Positions 36,029-47,699 of a stretch of DNA of 64,000 nucleotides are shown here, one piece after another. Source of the stretch: Escallonia rubra (taxonomy: Eukaryota; Streptophyta; Magnoliopsida; Escalloniales; Escalloniaceae); NCBI GenBank assembly GCA_033065855.1, contig JAVXUO010001395.1:371108-435107 (forward strand), read 5' to 3'. Every line of letters begins with the position of its first letter. Within the stretch, counting starts at the first letter, position 1. The position numbers were made by a program, and so were the translations under genes. A model generated the notes under the pieces. It worked only from the letters and a program-made list of their open reading frames with translations. It was not told the DNA's origin and ran no database searches.

Positions 36029-39025
36029 TAAAATATCCCGAACTTTGGGAGCTGTTTAAAATAACCATATGTGACCAAAAAAATAAACGGGAGATAATTT
36101 TGGGCAATGCTCGGTTATTAGTAGAGTATCGAAGCTTAAAAGAATTTTGGGGCAAAAATATAATTTTCAAAAGTTTTGGGGCCCATTTGTAATTTTTGAA
36201 ATTTTGAGGGGGTCATTTTGCAAATTTTGGAAATTTATACCTAGGTGTCAAAGTTTTGGGAAAATGATCACACATGGAACCACCTCTGATGACTAATCCA
36301 ATTAAATAAAAAATTAATAGTTTTGGACTAAATCAAAACAAAGGAAAGAAGGAAAAAAAAGATAGAGGAAATTTCGGAACAGTAAAAAAAAGGAGAGAAG
36401 AGCAAGAACATAACAAGGAGAAGAAAAAAAAACAGGGGGGAAAAAAGGGAAACAGATAGGGGACTTCTGGGAGAAGAAATCAGAGATAGAGAAAGAGGTT
36501 GGGAAAATTCTTTAGGGGTAAACTCTTTATTGTTTTTGTTCGTAAAAAATTCTGGCAGTGTGTGTGTATTACAGTTTGTGTCTGTGTGTTTTGCCGCAGG
36601 GGGAGGGGGAAGCTCGGTGGTGTGTAATTGTGTATTTTGATTGTGAATATGGGTGAATTGGAGGGGGTTGTGAGTTTTTGGTGTGTCCAAGGGTCTGTGT
36701 GTGCGAGTTGTGTGTGTTCAGTGTGTGTCCGTGATTGTGTGTGTTACAGTTGTGATGGTGTGTGTGTGTGTGTGTGTGTGTGTAACTGTTGTGTATTAAA
36801 GTGTTAGAGTGTGAGTTTAGGTATAGGAGTGTGTTTAATGTGTAGCAGTGAGTGTGTGACGACTGAGAGTTCATGGGCGTCGGCTGAAGGAAGAAGAAGA
36901 CAAGTGTGTGTCTTCAAGGTGCAATAGTATGTGTGTGTGTGCGTGTGTTTAATTTGAACAGTGACTGTTTTTGTCACTAAAGATACAAATTATTTTAGGC
37001 AGTTTTTTCATGAATTTTTATAAATATCTCGGACCAAAATTAGACAAAGTCCAAAACAGTAACCCCCAATATTTTCACGAGACGTACACTCTGGAATTTT
37101 TTGAAAATTTGGATCCGCAAAGGACCCTAAATTAGAATACCGATTAAGGGAAATTATCGAATTATTTAGCATAGCAAACAAAACTATTTTAACCCAAAAA
37201 TTTTATGGGAACCCTAGGTTACTGATATGTTTCATATTCTAAAATTTTGTGTCATTCTAAGACCGATAGGTATTTTTAGCCGAACTGGCTTTTGAGCACT
37301 CGGTCCTCACACCGGTTCAGGATTTTCGGACGAAAATTTTACTAAAATACTTTTTAGCCCAAAATTGACTTCTGGATGCAAAAATTAGTGTTTTAATATT
37401 TTTTTTAGATTTTTTCAGTGCCGGGAACCCTAGGGTATTCTGGTAATTTGTCACCCCAAGGGGGTATTTTGGTAATTTTACCAATAAGAGGTATTTTTGC
37501 ATAAATTCACATACGATAAGGATATATTAGTGATTTCACTTATGGAAGGGCTGTTTTGGCAATTTAAGGGTGTGATGGGGTATTTTGGTAATTTTACACC
37601 CTAGGGGCATTTTGGTAATTTTACATACCTGATGAAGGAGGTTCATTTTGAGAATATGCGTGAATCCGTATTAATTTATATGTATTGTTGGTTGTGTTCT
37701 GATGATTTAATTATTCCGTTTAGGGTAAAAGCTAAAGACTTTTCGGTTAAGATAATCTAGTAGCGGATATAGGTAAGGATTTCTATCTGAACCCAGGATA
37801 AGGACCATCGTCCGAAACCTTATTTCGATAACTCATACTTGTAAGTACTCCTTTGATTTACTTATGACTAATGTCGAACACTGAATTATGTATTGATATC
37901 AGCATGTTATTACTCAAAAAACCCCAATATTGAACCTAAATAGATTGTTTAGAAATCTTATTGATGTTCACCTATTATTGCCTGTTGAGCATATTCCATA
38001 AATGTTTGCATTCTTTCTTCTGAAGTATTGTGCCTAAATTCGATAACCGTTCGTAATCGTTCTTGTTGTTTTTGTGGTTATTCAGGAATTCTGAGTGATG
38101 ACTTATGTCAGTATGTTTATTGTTATTGAAACCCGAATGGATTTCGGTGATTTGAGTTTATGTTAATGTTCATTGATATTGTTGATTTGGTGTTGACCTG
38201 GGAAACCGTTATGTGGGGAGGCGTTATAAGGCTGGTCTGAATTTTGCATCAAACACAGGCTAGTGCCCAGTGGGATTAGTAATTATTCCGGTACATCATG
38301 CATGTGTACGGCTTTGCCTGAGTGGCATCACAACCGCCAAGGATCAACGTCTTTGATTTTATTGACATTGTACGTTACCGTGACTGTTACGGAATTGACC
38401 GGAAAGGATTGCCTCAAATGATATGTGTGCATTTTGATCTGTGTGCGTTTTGGAATGATGGCTCTGAAATGTTATTTTATTGATCATTTTCGAACCCGTC
38501 ATGATTGTTATTGTTTATTTTGGTATCTACCTATGATGAATTTATATCATTTTGGAAACCATTGGGTTTTTTTATCGTCAGAAATATTTTGGAAATCATC
38601 GTCTGTTGGATTCTTTGGAATTGTTTTGTAATTCTTTGGTAGTCCTTGTACGACATTACTGAGCTCTCAAAAGCTCACCCTTCATTTGACTCCCTTCTGC
38701 AGGTGATAATAAGCTGTAGCATGTTCGGGAATGGGTTAGAGTTGTGGAGATTCCGGTGAGCCCACCACTACTGTGTAGTGAGACCCCTGCGTGGGTCGGT
38801 ACCGTCAACTTGTTCGATAAGGACTCAAATTTGTAAAGAGCCTAGGTTTTAATAGTTTAAGTTTAAGCAGTTTTATAATCTTGCATTTGAGGAATTTGAG
38901 TTGTTATCGGATTAAATGTTTTGAAGTATGTGTTAATGAATAGGAATTGGTAGGGTTGACTAAACCGGTAGGTTAACGTCCCGGGAGTTTAAGGTGATGT
39001 AGCTCCGGATTTCTGGGGCGTTAAA
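36029..39025 (-). mobile_element. Solo LTR, Ty3-type (family A), minus orientation
   Basis: This is an inverted copy of the family at 6732-10025, flanked by AGTAT (36024-36028 and 39026-39030). On the minus strand it starts TTTAACGCCCCAGAAATCCGG and ends AAGTTCGGGATATTTTA. The TG...CA ends have been lost by substitution, mostly transitions, which indicates age. Internal landmarks are a GT microsatellite (36759-36782), the ATTACCAAAATGCCCC array (inverted, 37440-37640) and the 'gagctctcaaaagctcaccc' block (38661). Confidence 0.7.
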
Positions 39026-39176
39026 AGTATCACCTGTACCGGCCGGTACAATCGGTACAATCGGTACAGGACATTATTTGAACTGGTAATAATGTAAAGA
39101 TATACCATATAGGTAGAAAGGAAAAGTGGTACGTACCGGCTGGTACCAATGCGGTATTGATAACTATGGAATAAAG

Positions 39177-39779
39177 GGAGGATGTGAACAGTTTTGACAT
39201 GATGGAGTGACGATCTTGATCAAGTAATCTAGACCTAACTTTGTATGTTTGTTCAAGACAAAAAGCAAAAAAAAAAAAAAAAATGTGACAATATTGAGTT
39301 TGATTAAAAATCAGGAAAATTACGATTAGGGGGAGAGGTTCTTGCCAAAATTATAATAATTGCTTAAATAGAAAGCTAATGAAAAAGAAGATATGTGTAT
39401 ATTAATTGGGTATGTTGACATGGAAGAGAGCGAAGATATGAAATTACATTTGATTGATTAAATTTCAAATGGCAAAAAAATGCCAAGTAGATAAGAGAAC
39501 GTTGAAAGTTAGAGCTCCGACTTTATAATTTATAATAACTAGACGTGCATACGATTCCATACGAATACGTAGGGCTTGGCTATCTCCACATTTTTTTTAG
39601 CTAATTCCGCACCCTTTAAGAAAACAATGTGACTGAACTTCCCGTTTTGCCTCTTTTCTCTCTCATTTTCTCTGTACTATTATCCTCCCGCTCCCAGAAG
39701 ATCCTACCAAATACCCCTCAAACACCAATCTATACTATAAACATCTAGAATTATCTCTAATATTCTGGATGATACTTAC
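39177..39779. other. Intergenic, nothing recognised
   Basis: AT-rich with a poly-A run at about 39267-39283; no gene or element end that I can support. Confidence 0.5.
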
Positions 39780-40140
39780 TGTGGGTTGGTTTTCTCCGTG
39801 ATAGAATAGGTAAAGCGAAAGATAATTATATAGAAAGTATATAAACTGAGTACAATGAAGACTTTATATAGAAATGAAAAGGCTATCCTACAAGAAACAA
39901 AAAAGAGAGTCTTACAGGAATTAGAAAAGCTAGACTAAGAATAATAGGGATGTAAGAAATTAACATATCGTCTAACATCCCCCTCTCTAACTCAAGATGG
40001 TAAAGAGAACAAGCTTGAGTTTAAAGTTAATTACGTCTAAGGATATTGTCTTGATGCTTGTTGCATCCAGGAAGATCTAAATCGAGGTCTTGGGATTGTA
40101 AGTTTGCAGTCTAATGCATAAGATTCAAGGTCCAAAATAA
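39780..40140 (-). mobile_element. Ty1/copia 3' end fragment: short LTR plus polypurine tract
   Basis: A 198-bp TG...CA segment (39780-39977) is followed directly by TCCCCCTCTC, the complement of a polypurine tract, and a 'taactcaagatgg' stretch. This is the usual layout at the 3' end of a minus-strand copia element. No Gag-Pol coding remains. It is an old fragment and broken. Confidence 0.45.
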
Positions 40141-40815
40141 AAACTCCGACATAATATAGTGGACGAGTTTGGTTTGCAAAAAGGAAATTGCCCGTCGTCC
40201 ACTACAATATGTAGCAGAGAGTCACCATTCTACTTCCTCTGGAGAATCGAAAGCAATTTGGTCAAAACTTATGTCCGATGCTTTATGCAGCGGACGACGT
40301 TTTTTCTTTCTAAAAAAATGTTAGATCTAACCTGTCTATCCGTGATGGATGGACAACCAGATCGCGGTAACAACTTAGCTTAAGTTGCCAGCGATAGCTG
40401 GCAGGCCACATTGTTAACGATTATGGGCCAGAATACATTTGTTTTTAGCAAACTTTCACTATACATAACTTAATGTTGTGGACGGTGAAATTTACCAATT
40501 TTCCCCTTCTACGGATGACTCTAAGAGCCTTATCTAAAATATAAATTGTCATCCCCCTATTTGTCTATGCTTCCCTCTCGGATATTTGCTTCCCTCCGGC
40601 TTCTTCGCATTCGTTCGTTCATCGGTTACCGTCAGTGGTAGAGAGAAGGAACCACTGCGTCGAGAAGCAATTTAGTCAAACGCACCATCCGCTACATTAC
40701 GTAGCAGAAATTGGGAAGCTTTACATGAAAGCCAGATCCAGCCCATCCATCCGTGATGGATGGACGGAAAAATTGTGCTGGTAACTTGAGCTAAGCTGCC
40801 AATATTAGCTAATAC
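40120..40815. repeat. Diverged direct duplication with hairpin-forming units
   Basis: Two segments (about 40150-40400 and 40580-40815) share the order 'ccRctacattaYgtagcag' - 'agcaatttRgtcaaa' - 'ccatccgtgatggatgga' - 'gctaagttgccag'. Each short unit is self-complementary (CTACATTACGTAG; TCCATCCGTGATGGATGGA). This is possibly a foldback-type element; no coding region is supported (the frame at 40159-40383 crosses the repeat). Confidence 0.5.
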
Positions 40816-40904
40816 ACATACAACGCTGAGAAAGCTCATATTTTTCTAGTTCATCTCCAACCATTCACATCACAAAATGGAAGGTTGAGATGACCTTTTG
40901 AGAG

Positions 40905-40942
40905 CATGAATGTTTCTCAATTAAATCTAAGAGACTTTCTCT

Positions 40943-40977
<35 letters not shown>

Positions 40978-42245
40978 AATGTTTCTCAACGTTCTATCTT
41001 AAAATTCCTCAAGTTCTCAGCAATCTCTCTTTTCTTTAGCTTTCAAGTAAGTTCATTTTCTCTACTCAGCTCTTAATTATTCTGGGGTGAAAACGCTCTA
41101 GCGGTGAAAAGCATTCTATGAATTGAAAGAAATTATCTCAGGTCTAGCATGACAAGAAACAACTTTATATAGTCAAGATTTAGAGATCATATGGCATTTA
41201 CTTGGCTCTAGAAAGACTATGTCGAATTTTTAAAATGATTATGCTTTTTCAACGAACTATGATGGCTATCCTAAGGATTTAACAAAAGTGGGAGCGATTC
41301 GCTTAAGGTTGTTTGCCGAGTGATGGCGTTTGAAAACCTGTAGACTAACGCATGCCCTGAGTTTTTCCAGAAAGATATACTCTGATAATTCAAAACTGGC
41401 ATCCTGAAATTTTAAAACTCAAAAACAGACTCTCTCATTGATATGATATCTACTATTGTTTTCTTGATCTATCATAACTATATGGTGTCTTAATAGTTTT
41501 TCTAAATATTTGTTCATTCTTCGAGTAAAATAGTCTAGATTTACAAAGTATCTAAGATAAGTAGCAAGAGGATTTCTAATAAGTCTAAAAAGTTTTTATG
41601 TAATTAGGGTTAATGATGCTTGGGTCTATTACCGTAAGGGTACAACCTGTATCTATAATAGCATTAGTTTATGAAATCTTATTATAATGTTCTACTTGTA
41701 CTCTTATAGTAATTAAATTACCAAATCTATCATTAGTACAGAATTTTTCTATATTAAAACCTTATGTTGTTTGTAGTAGTGGTTGGAATGAAACTGTAAT
41801 ATTAAAATTTTTAAATAAATTACCAGGAGCTTTAGGAAAAGAATTTTAAAATAAATATACTAGTTAAAAAAGTAGTGCCGATTACAGGCCATCTTTAGGA
41901 GGAGTTTTTGAAGAAGTAATAAAAGAATTAGTAGCGAAATGTACTAAAATACAAATAGCTAGACAACTTAAAAATGAAACAAGTTCTTGTAAAGAAATAT
42001 ATACACCTCAGCATTATGGCCAAGAAGAATTTTAGATACTTTTAATAAATTTTTTATTGCTATAGAAACAATAGACTTCACAAACAGTAGAATAAAACAT
42101 TACATAGATACAGAATCAAATGAACTTACTTGAAAGCTAAAGAAAAAGAGAGACTGCTGAGAACTTGAGGAATTTTATGATAGAACGTTGAGAAACATTC
42201 ACATAGAGAGAGAGAGAGAGAGAGAGAGTTTGAGAAATTGTGTCG
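40905..42245. repeat. Inverted repeat flanking a viral fragment
   Basis: About 130 bp at 40915-41060 (CT microsatellite, GTGAATGTTTCTCAACGTTC, TTCCTCAAGTTCTCAGCAAT, 'gctttcaagtaagttcattt') recurs inverted at 42115-42240. Between them lies about 1 kb of caulimovirid-like sequence. Confidence 0.75.
41239..41440 (+). repeat. Caulimovirid intergenic/leader segment, copy 1 of 4
   Basis: The phrase 'gattatgctttttcaacgaac' through 'cagactctctcattg' recurs at about 42541-42695, 45830-46040 and 46775-46940. Copies 1 and 4 also share the preceding 'ctcaggtctagcatgacaag' segment with a TTTATATAG box. This fits the repeated intergenic region of tandem or multiple viral copies. Confidence 0.8.
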
Positions 42246-42738
42246 TATATCTAATCATTTCTTCACCTGTACTAATGTTATCTATTTGTTTTGTCATGAA
42301 ATTAGCTACGGCTGAGTCTTTCCATACTTGTATGTAATTATTACGTTGTTGTGGATCTACTGAAGTAATATTTAGAATGAAAGGGTCTGCTGCCTTTTGT
42401 ATCTTAAATGTTTGTTCTAAAGGATGTTTTTTTACCTTTGGGCCTATAACTATGTTTTCCATAACATGTATTTTCGTTTTCTAGTTTACCACTTATTCTA
42501 GGAAGATTTTCGTAGTTATATTGTGGCCTATTTTCAAAAGTGGCAGCGAGTCGCTTAAGGTTGTTTGCCGAGTGATGGCGTTTGAAAACCTGTAGACTAA
42601 CACATGCCCTGAGTTTTTCCAGAAAGATATACTCTGATAGTTCAAAACCGGCATCCTGAAATTTTAAAACTCAAAAACAGACTCTCTCATTGTTCTTAGT
42701 TTTTGCCATATTTTCTATGAAATCTTCTCTCTATTCTG

Positions 42739-43804
42739 ATGTGTCTGCATCTTTGCTATGCTATCATCCACTATGGTAAAGGTCTAACAGGGGACTTTTG
42801 TTTTTCGGCTCAACCCCCCTCCATTTTTGAAAAACAATTCATGAACAAACGTCCTACAAATCCTACCTTTTACAGTTCTTATACTGAAGATAATGAAAAA
42901 TATGAAGTAGATATTGTAGCATTTAATGAATTTTATTCTGCTTTAAATTTCATAAATTATACCAATGATAGAATTAGAGCTAATTTAGACTCTGGAAGAT
43001 TTAGACTTGTTAGAAATCCTCTTGCTACTTATCTTAGATACTTTGTAAATCTAGACTATTTTACTCGAAGAATGAACGAATATTTAGAAAAACTCCTAAG
43101 ACACCATATAGTTCTGGTAGATCAAGAAAACAATAGTAGATATAATAACAGATCTTAGGAAGAACATTAACAGACACAGCTATACATTACATAAACAACC
43201 CAAGTAATACATATAGTGATTAATGAATAATCGGAATTTAGAACCAAATTCGCATCATAATAGAACTTTAGGATGAGATATATATCAGGAACCTTTTAAT
43301 TTTGAAGAAATGGTTAATAACTTTAATCTTAATCAACTGACAACTTCGGACATTTTAGATACTTTTAATAATTTTTTTACTGCTATAGAAACAATAGACT
43401 TCACAAACAGTAGAATAAAACATTACATAGATACAGAATCAATTACCCTACTTTATAACCCGTTATCTTTCTATATCATATATTTTTTAAATTTAGATGC
43501 ATTACTAGAAGATTTTGATATCTTTTTTCAACACCTTCTAGGTTTTTATATACATCTTACAGATCAACACAATAATTCACTCTACTATAGTGAGTTTCAT
43601 AGACAAATTAGATTACGAGAAGAACAAACTTCCCTAGAAACTTTAGGGATATCTACAGAAATAATAAATAATATGTCTAATTTACAATTAGAATCAGAAT
43701 CAGATAATGACTATGAAGACTATTTAAATAGTTATGATGGAGATAACGATGAAGATTATCAATGGGATGAAGAAGCTCTGGCTAATCTAGACAACACATT
43801 ATGA
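42739..43804 (+). pseudogene. Caulimovirid N-terminal ORF remnants (acidic protein)
   Basis: Two similar open segments (42739-43158 and 43310-43804) share DFTNSRIKHYIDTES-like and FLNLDALLEDFD-like stretches. The second ends in a strongly acidic tail (SESDNDYEDYLNSYDGDNDE). They follow a copy of the viral leader. Their similarity to each other suggests duplicated or overlapping copies. Function is not recognised; position suggests the first viral ORF. Fossil. Confidence 0.5.
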
Positions 43805-44111
43805 GGAATATAGTTTTCATGTCTACAAATAAACTTGATTATTTAAATTTACAAACAGATACAAAAAGTCTAAAAATAATTAGAGAAAATCTAGACTATA
43901 TAAAAGACAGTTTAAAACAAATTATAGAAAAACCAAAACAAATAGAAACTAAAGCATAAACACTTTTAGAAAAAATAAATAAACAATCTGTAGAATATAA
44001 AAATGAATTAGACAAATTTAAAATAAGAATAGAAAGCCTAGAAAAACAAAATAATAAGTTAGAAGATAATTTAAGACATTACTTTAAAATACAAGGTTTA
44101 GAATATAAATG
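43804..44111 (+). pseudogene. Caulimovirid coiled-coil ORF remnant
   Basis: The translation shows heptad-rich KSLKIIRENLDYIKDSLKQI and ELDKFKIRIESLEKQNNKLE, a coiled coil like the small virion-associated proteins of the family. It follows directly on the acidic ORF remnant. Fossil, broken. Confidence 0.45.
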
Positions 44112-44249
44112 AATAGTTCAAAAGATTACAAAGAAAATATAGATTATAAACAAGTTTTTATAGAAAGCAACAAACATTCACAGATGATGCCATCTGCACA
44201 ATTTTTGTCACCACCAACCATTGACTAGATATTTTCAATTTTTGTCATT

Positions 44250-44684
44250 TCAATTACCTACTCCTTTGACATGCTGCCATTCTATTTTATCTATTCTATA
44301 ATTACTTAAAGATGTCATAAACTTTAGCCATCTATTTGTATATCTAGAGTCTTTGTTTTTGTTATATCTAACTATGGCTTCACAGTCTGTTCTAATACAG
44401 AATTCATGCTTTGAAATTAAAAGAACTTTGAAATGTTCTAAGGCATAAACTATTGCTAGTAATTCATAATCTAAACTGGTTAAATATTGATTACTTTCTT
44501 TAGACTTACCACTGACGTATCTACAAACTCGTTCATCTTTCTTATGACTGTACTTATTGGGTTTGCAGTACAAGACTGCTCCCCATCCTTCTTTACAACC
44601 ATCGGTTTGGATAATTAAATAATCTGTATCTAACAGTAAGTGTAAATCAGGAAGTTGTCTTACAATAGGATATAAATTAAGCAT
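44250..44684 (-). pseudogene. Caulimovirid RNase H remnant
   Basis: The minus-strand frame contains IIQTDGCKEGWGAVLYCKPN, VCRYVSGKSKESNQYLTSLD, YELLAIVYALEHFKVLL and IRTDCEAIVRYNKN, the DG-C-x-x-GWG / E / TDC pattern of caulimovirid RNase H. The segment is bounded on both sides by inverted copies of 'ttgactagatattttcaattt' (44213, 44707). Fossil fragment. Confidence 0.75.
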
Positions 44685-44727
44685 TGAAGATACTGCAAAA
44701 ATATCTAGGAAAATTGAAAATATCTAG

Positions 44728-45110
44728 TCAATGAGTAGATATAGGTGCAGGTTCTGAACTATTTCCTATCATTTTATCTACTTGCCATTCTTGGCCTGAA
44801 TTTTCTAAAGAATCTACTTGGTAGGGGGGTAAGAGTTTAATTCCTCTATTTATTATAAATTTTGCAGTATCTTCAATGCTTAATTTATATCCTACTTGAC
44901 TACTTTGTGTTAATTTTCCTATAAAAGTAGTACAGACTAAAATGTTATTTCCTTGTTGAAAATTTTCATATCCTCTAGTCAATTTTAATTTTAATGTTTT
45001 TAGCAAAGTCTCTAGTATTTATACAAAAATCTGGTGCACAATAAAATATGCCACCATTGTTGTTCATATCTACTTCTATAGCTCCTAGTATTTAGAAAGA
45101 AGATTGGTGT
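44728..45110 (-). pseudogene. Caulimovirid movement-protein-like remnant
   Basis: GYENFQQGNNILVCTTFIGK, then VGYKLSIEDTAKFIINRGIK and LPPYQ, resemble the 30K-type movement domain of badnavirus/caulimovirus proteins (GYE-x-F, G-K/R-L-S/T-x-x-x-x-V-G-F/Y, G-x-K-x-L-P). A second partial copy lies at 46383-46640 on the same strand. Fossil. Confidence 0.6.
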
Positions 45111-45119
45111 ATCTATTTT

Positions 45120-45345
45120 TCTAGTCGTTGGCCTCTAATTCTAATACTTGTATATGGGTTCTAAGTTGGGCAATTTGCTGGTCAAAATTTGCCTTTTCTA
45201 AAGCTAAATGGTCTGTCCTACTTTTTAAAATATTAAAATGCCTAATAAGTGTATTGCAGTTTTAACAATATGTATTACTGTTTGAAGAAGAAGAATGTTC
45301 ATGGCATTCAGGACTAATATAGTAGTTTGCTCCATAATGTGTTTG
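45120..45345 (-). pseudogene. Caulimovirid Cys/His plus coil remnant
   Basis: The minus strand shows a C-x2-H/C-type cluster (ISPECHEHSSSSNS, CNTLIRHFNILK) and then a coil (FDQQIAQLRTHIQVLELEAN), next to the movement-like remnant. It is probably part of the viral polyprotein. Fossil. Confidence 0.35.
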
Positions 45346-45355
45346 CATAAGGGTA

Positions 45356-45790
45356 TTGGCCTCAGAAAAAGTAATTTCTCCACAAGTGTTATATCAATGT
45401 AATTCCGCTTTAAGCCAAACAAGATTATTTATGCATTATAGAGAAACACAAAATAGATGTATAGGAGAAGACGTAGTAAGCGTAAATTTAATCGATATAG
45501 AAGATGAAACGTACGAAACAACCTCTAATATTTCTCAGATTACAAATACTAAAGAAAAATTTAATCTAGTCCATGAAACACCTTATGTGCTAATGGAAGA
45601 AGGAGGTAGTCCAGGAACAACAAATAACAGTAATAGTAGATTTTTCACAACTCAACCAGAAAATAGGCCACAATATAACTACGGAAATCTTCCTAGAATA
45701 AGTGGTAAACTAGAAAACGAAAATACATATTATGGAAAACCTAGTTATAGGCCCAAAGGTAAAAAAACATCCTTCAGAAGAAACCTTTAA
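45356..45790 (+). pseudogene. Caulimovirid polyprotein linker remnant, copy 1
   Basis: The frame carries VNLIDIEDETYETTSNISQI, LVHETPYVLMEEGG and GNLPRISGKLENENTYYGKP. Near copies occur at about 47700-48187 (plus) and 42199-42520 (minus). I do not recognise a domain; the segment belongs to the same viral source because it recurs with the other viral parts. Confidence 0.5.
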
Positions 45791-46174
45791 GGTAAAAAAA
45801 CATCCTCGAGAAAGACTTTGTTGAATTTTTAAAATGATTATGCTTTTTCAACGAACTATCATGGCTATCCTAAGGATTTAACAAAAGTGGGAGCGAGTCG
45901 CTTAAGGTTGTTTGCCGAGTGATGGCGTTTGAAAACATGTAGACTAACGCATGCCCTGAGTTTTTCCAAAAAGATATACTCTGATAGTTCAAAATCGGCA
46001 TCCTGAAATTTTAAAACTGAAAAACAGACTCTCTCTTTGATCTTAGTTTTTGCCATATTTTCTCTGAAATCTTCTTTCTATTCCTCTATGTCTGCATCTG
46101 TGCTATGCTATCATCCACTATGGTAAAGGTCTAATCGGGGACTTTTGTTTTTCGGCTCAATCCCCCTCCATTTT

Positions 46175-46186
46175 TGGTATCAGAGC
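46175..46186 (+). other. tRNA-Met primer binding site of the caulimovirid fossil
   Basis: TGGTATCAGAGC is the exact complement of the 3' end of plant initiator tRNA-Met and marks the origin of the circular map in Caulimoviridae. It follows the leader copy here. The same motif also primes LTR elements, but no LTR lies upstream. Confidence 0.8.
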
Positions 46187-47214
46187 CATATGTTCCTTGG
46201 CTTCTAAAGAGATAATTTTCAAGTAAAGGAGAATGTCGAAGTAACACTGAGCAAGTAGCCCCTTTTTATCAAAAAAAATTCATGAACAAACGTCCTGCAA
46301 ATCCTACCTTTTACAGTTCTTATACTGAAGATAATGAAAATATGAAGTAGAAATTGTAGCATTTAATGAATTTTATTCTTCTTTAAATTTCAGTATCTTC
46401 AATGCTTAATTTATATCCTACTGGACTACTTTGTGTTAATTTGCCTATAAAAGTAGTACAGACTAAAAGGTTCTTTCCTTGTTGAAAATTCTCATATCCT
46501 CTAGTCATAATTTTAATTTTAATGTTTTTCGCAAAGTCTCTAGTATTTATACAAAAATCTGGTGCACAATAAAATATGTCACCATTGTTGTTCATATCTA
46601 CTTCTATAGCTCCTAGTATTTAGAAAGAATATTGGTGTATCTATTTTTCCAGCAATCTCTGAATTGAAAGAAATTATCTCAGGTCTAGCATGACAAGAAA
46701 CAACTTTATATAGTCAAGATTTATAGATCATATGGCATTTACTTGGCTCCAGAAAGACTCTGTCGAATTTTTAAAATGATTATGCTTTTTCAACGAACTA
46801 TCATGGCTATCCTAAGGATTTAACAAAAGTGGGAGGTAAGGTTGTTTGCCGAGTGATGGCGTTTGAAAACCTGTAGACTAACGCATGCCCTGAGTTTTTC
46901 CAGAAAGATATACTCTGATAGTTCAAAACCGGCATCCTAAAAAATTAGATATATGACACAATTTCTAGGACCTATAACCAAAGCAAATTTTGATGAATGG
47001 AAGAATATATAGATTTCCAAATGATTTAAAAGAAATGGCCAACTTAGGCCCTAATCCTTATAATTTCGTCAATACCATACAATTAAATCTAGATCCTACG
47101 TGGATTATTTCTAAACTATTACCTTCAAAATTTATCCTACTTTTACCACTATCAACAAAGCTAGTATAAAGAGAAGGAAATACCGGGCTTGTTTGGTTTA
47201 GTTGAGGTCTAAAA

Positions 47215-47556
47215 CTAGTGGTTTGAGTGAACCTGTTCTGAGAAGATGATGCCATCTGTAATAAAACAAGAAACTTTTCTGTGTTTTCTAGGGCAACTTG
47301 AACTCAGATGATCTGGTTCTCCACAGGAAAAACAGGTTATCTTGTTCTTATAAATTCTACTATTATCATATTTTCTAACACTAGGTCCTTGTGCGTCTTG
47401 GAACAAACTATCTGTTGTAGCCGATCCTTCTGGCTCTAGAGTTTTGATTGTTTTGCTGACTAACTCAGCAAAGGCTTCTGCTACTTTCTTCTGAATAACC
47501 TGGGCTTGCCTCTTTGCCCTTTTCTTCTTTTGTCGTCTAAGTTCCGTCTTTCCCAA
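47215..47556 (-). pseudogene. Caulimovirid coat-type zinc-knuckle remnant
   Basis: A lysine/arginine-rich start (LRRQKKKRAKRQAQ) is followed by CFSCGEPDHLSSSCPRKHRK, a CCHC-type knuckle typical of the C-terminal coat region of these viruses. Fossil fragment, minus strand. Confidence 0.65.
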
Positions 47557-47699
47557 ACAGACAGGGGTCTCAGGATTTGAAGTGTCTTTACCAGCTACCT
47601 ATAGGGCTGGACTAGGATTACTATCTCCCGTAATAAATACCAATATAAAGAATCTAAAGATATAGATATTACTAAACAAAATACAAATAGCTTAATAAA

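Larger units (their letters stand above)
29968..39168. mobile_element. hAT-type MITE expanded by nested LTR insertions
   Basis: The ends are inverted copies: CATAGTTATAAATATCG at 29968 and, inverted, CATAGTTATCAATACCG ending at 39168. The 8-bp duplication GAATAAAG flanks both (29960-29967 and 39169-39176). Subterminal GTACCGG palindromes occur on both sides (about 30040 and 39045). Removing the nested LTR pieces (about 30353-35919 and 36029-39025 with their duplications) leaves an element of only about 0.6 kb, normal for a non-autonomous hAT MITE. Confidence 0.7.

Noticed and set aside
36328-36874. Minus-strand frames rich in His/Thr/Ser
   Set aside because: They derive from GT and GA microsatellites inside the solo LTR.
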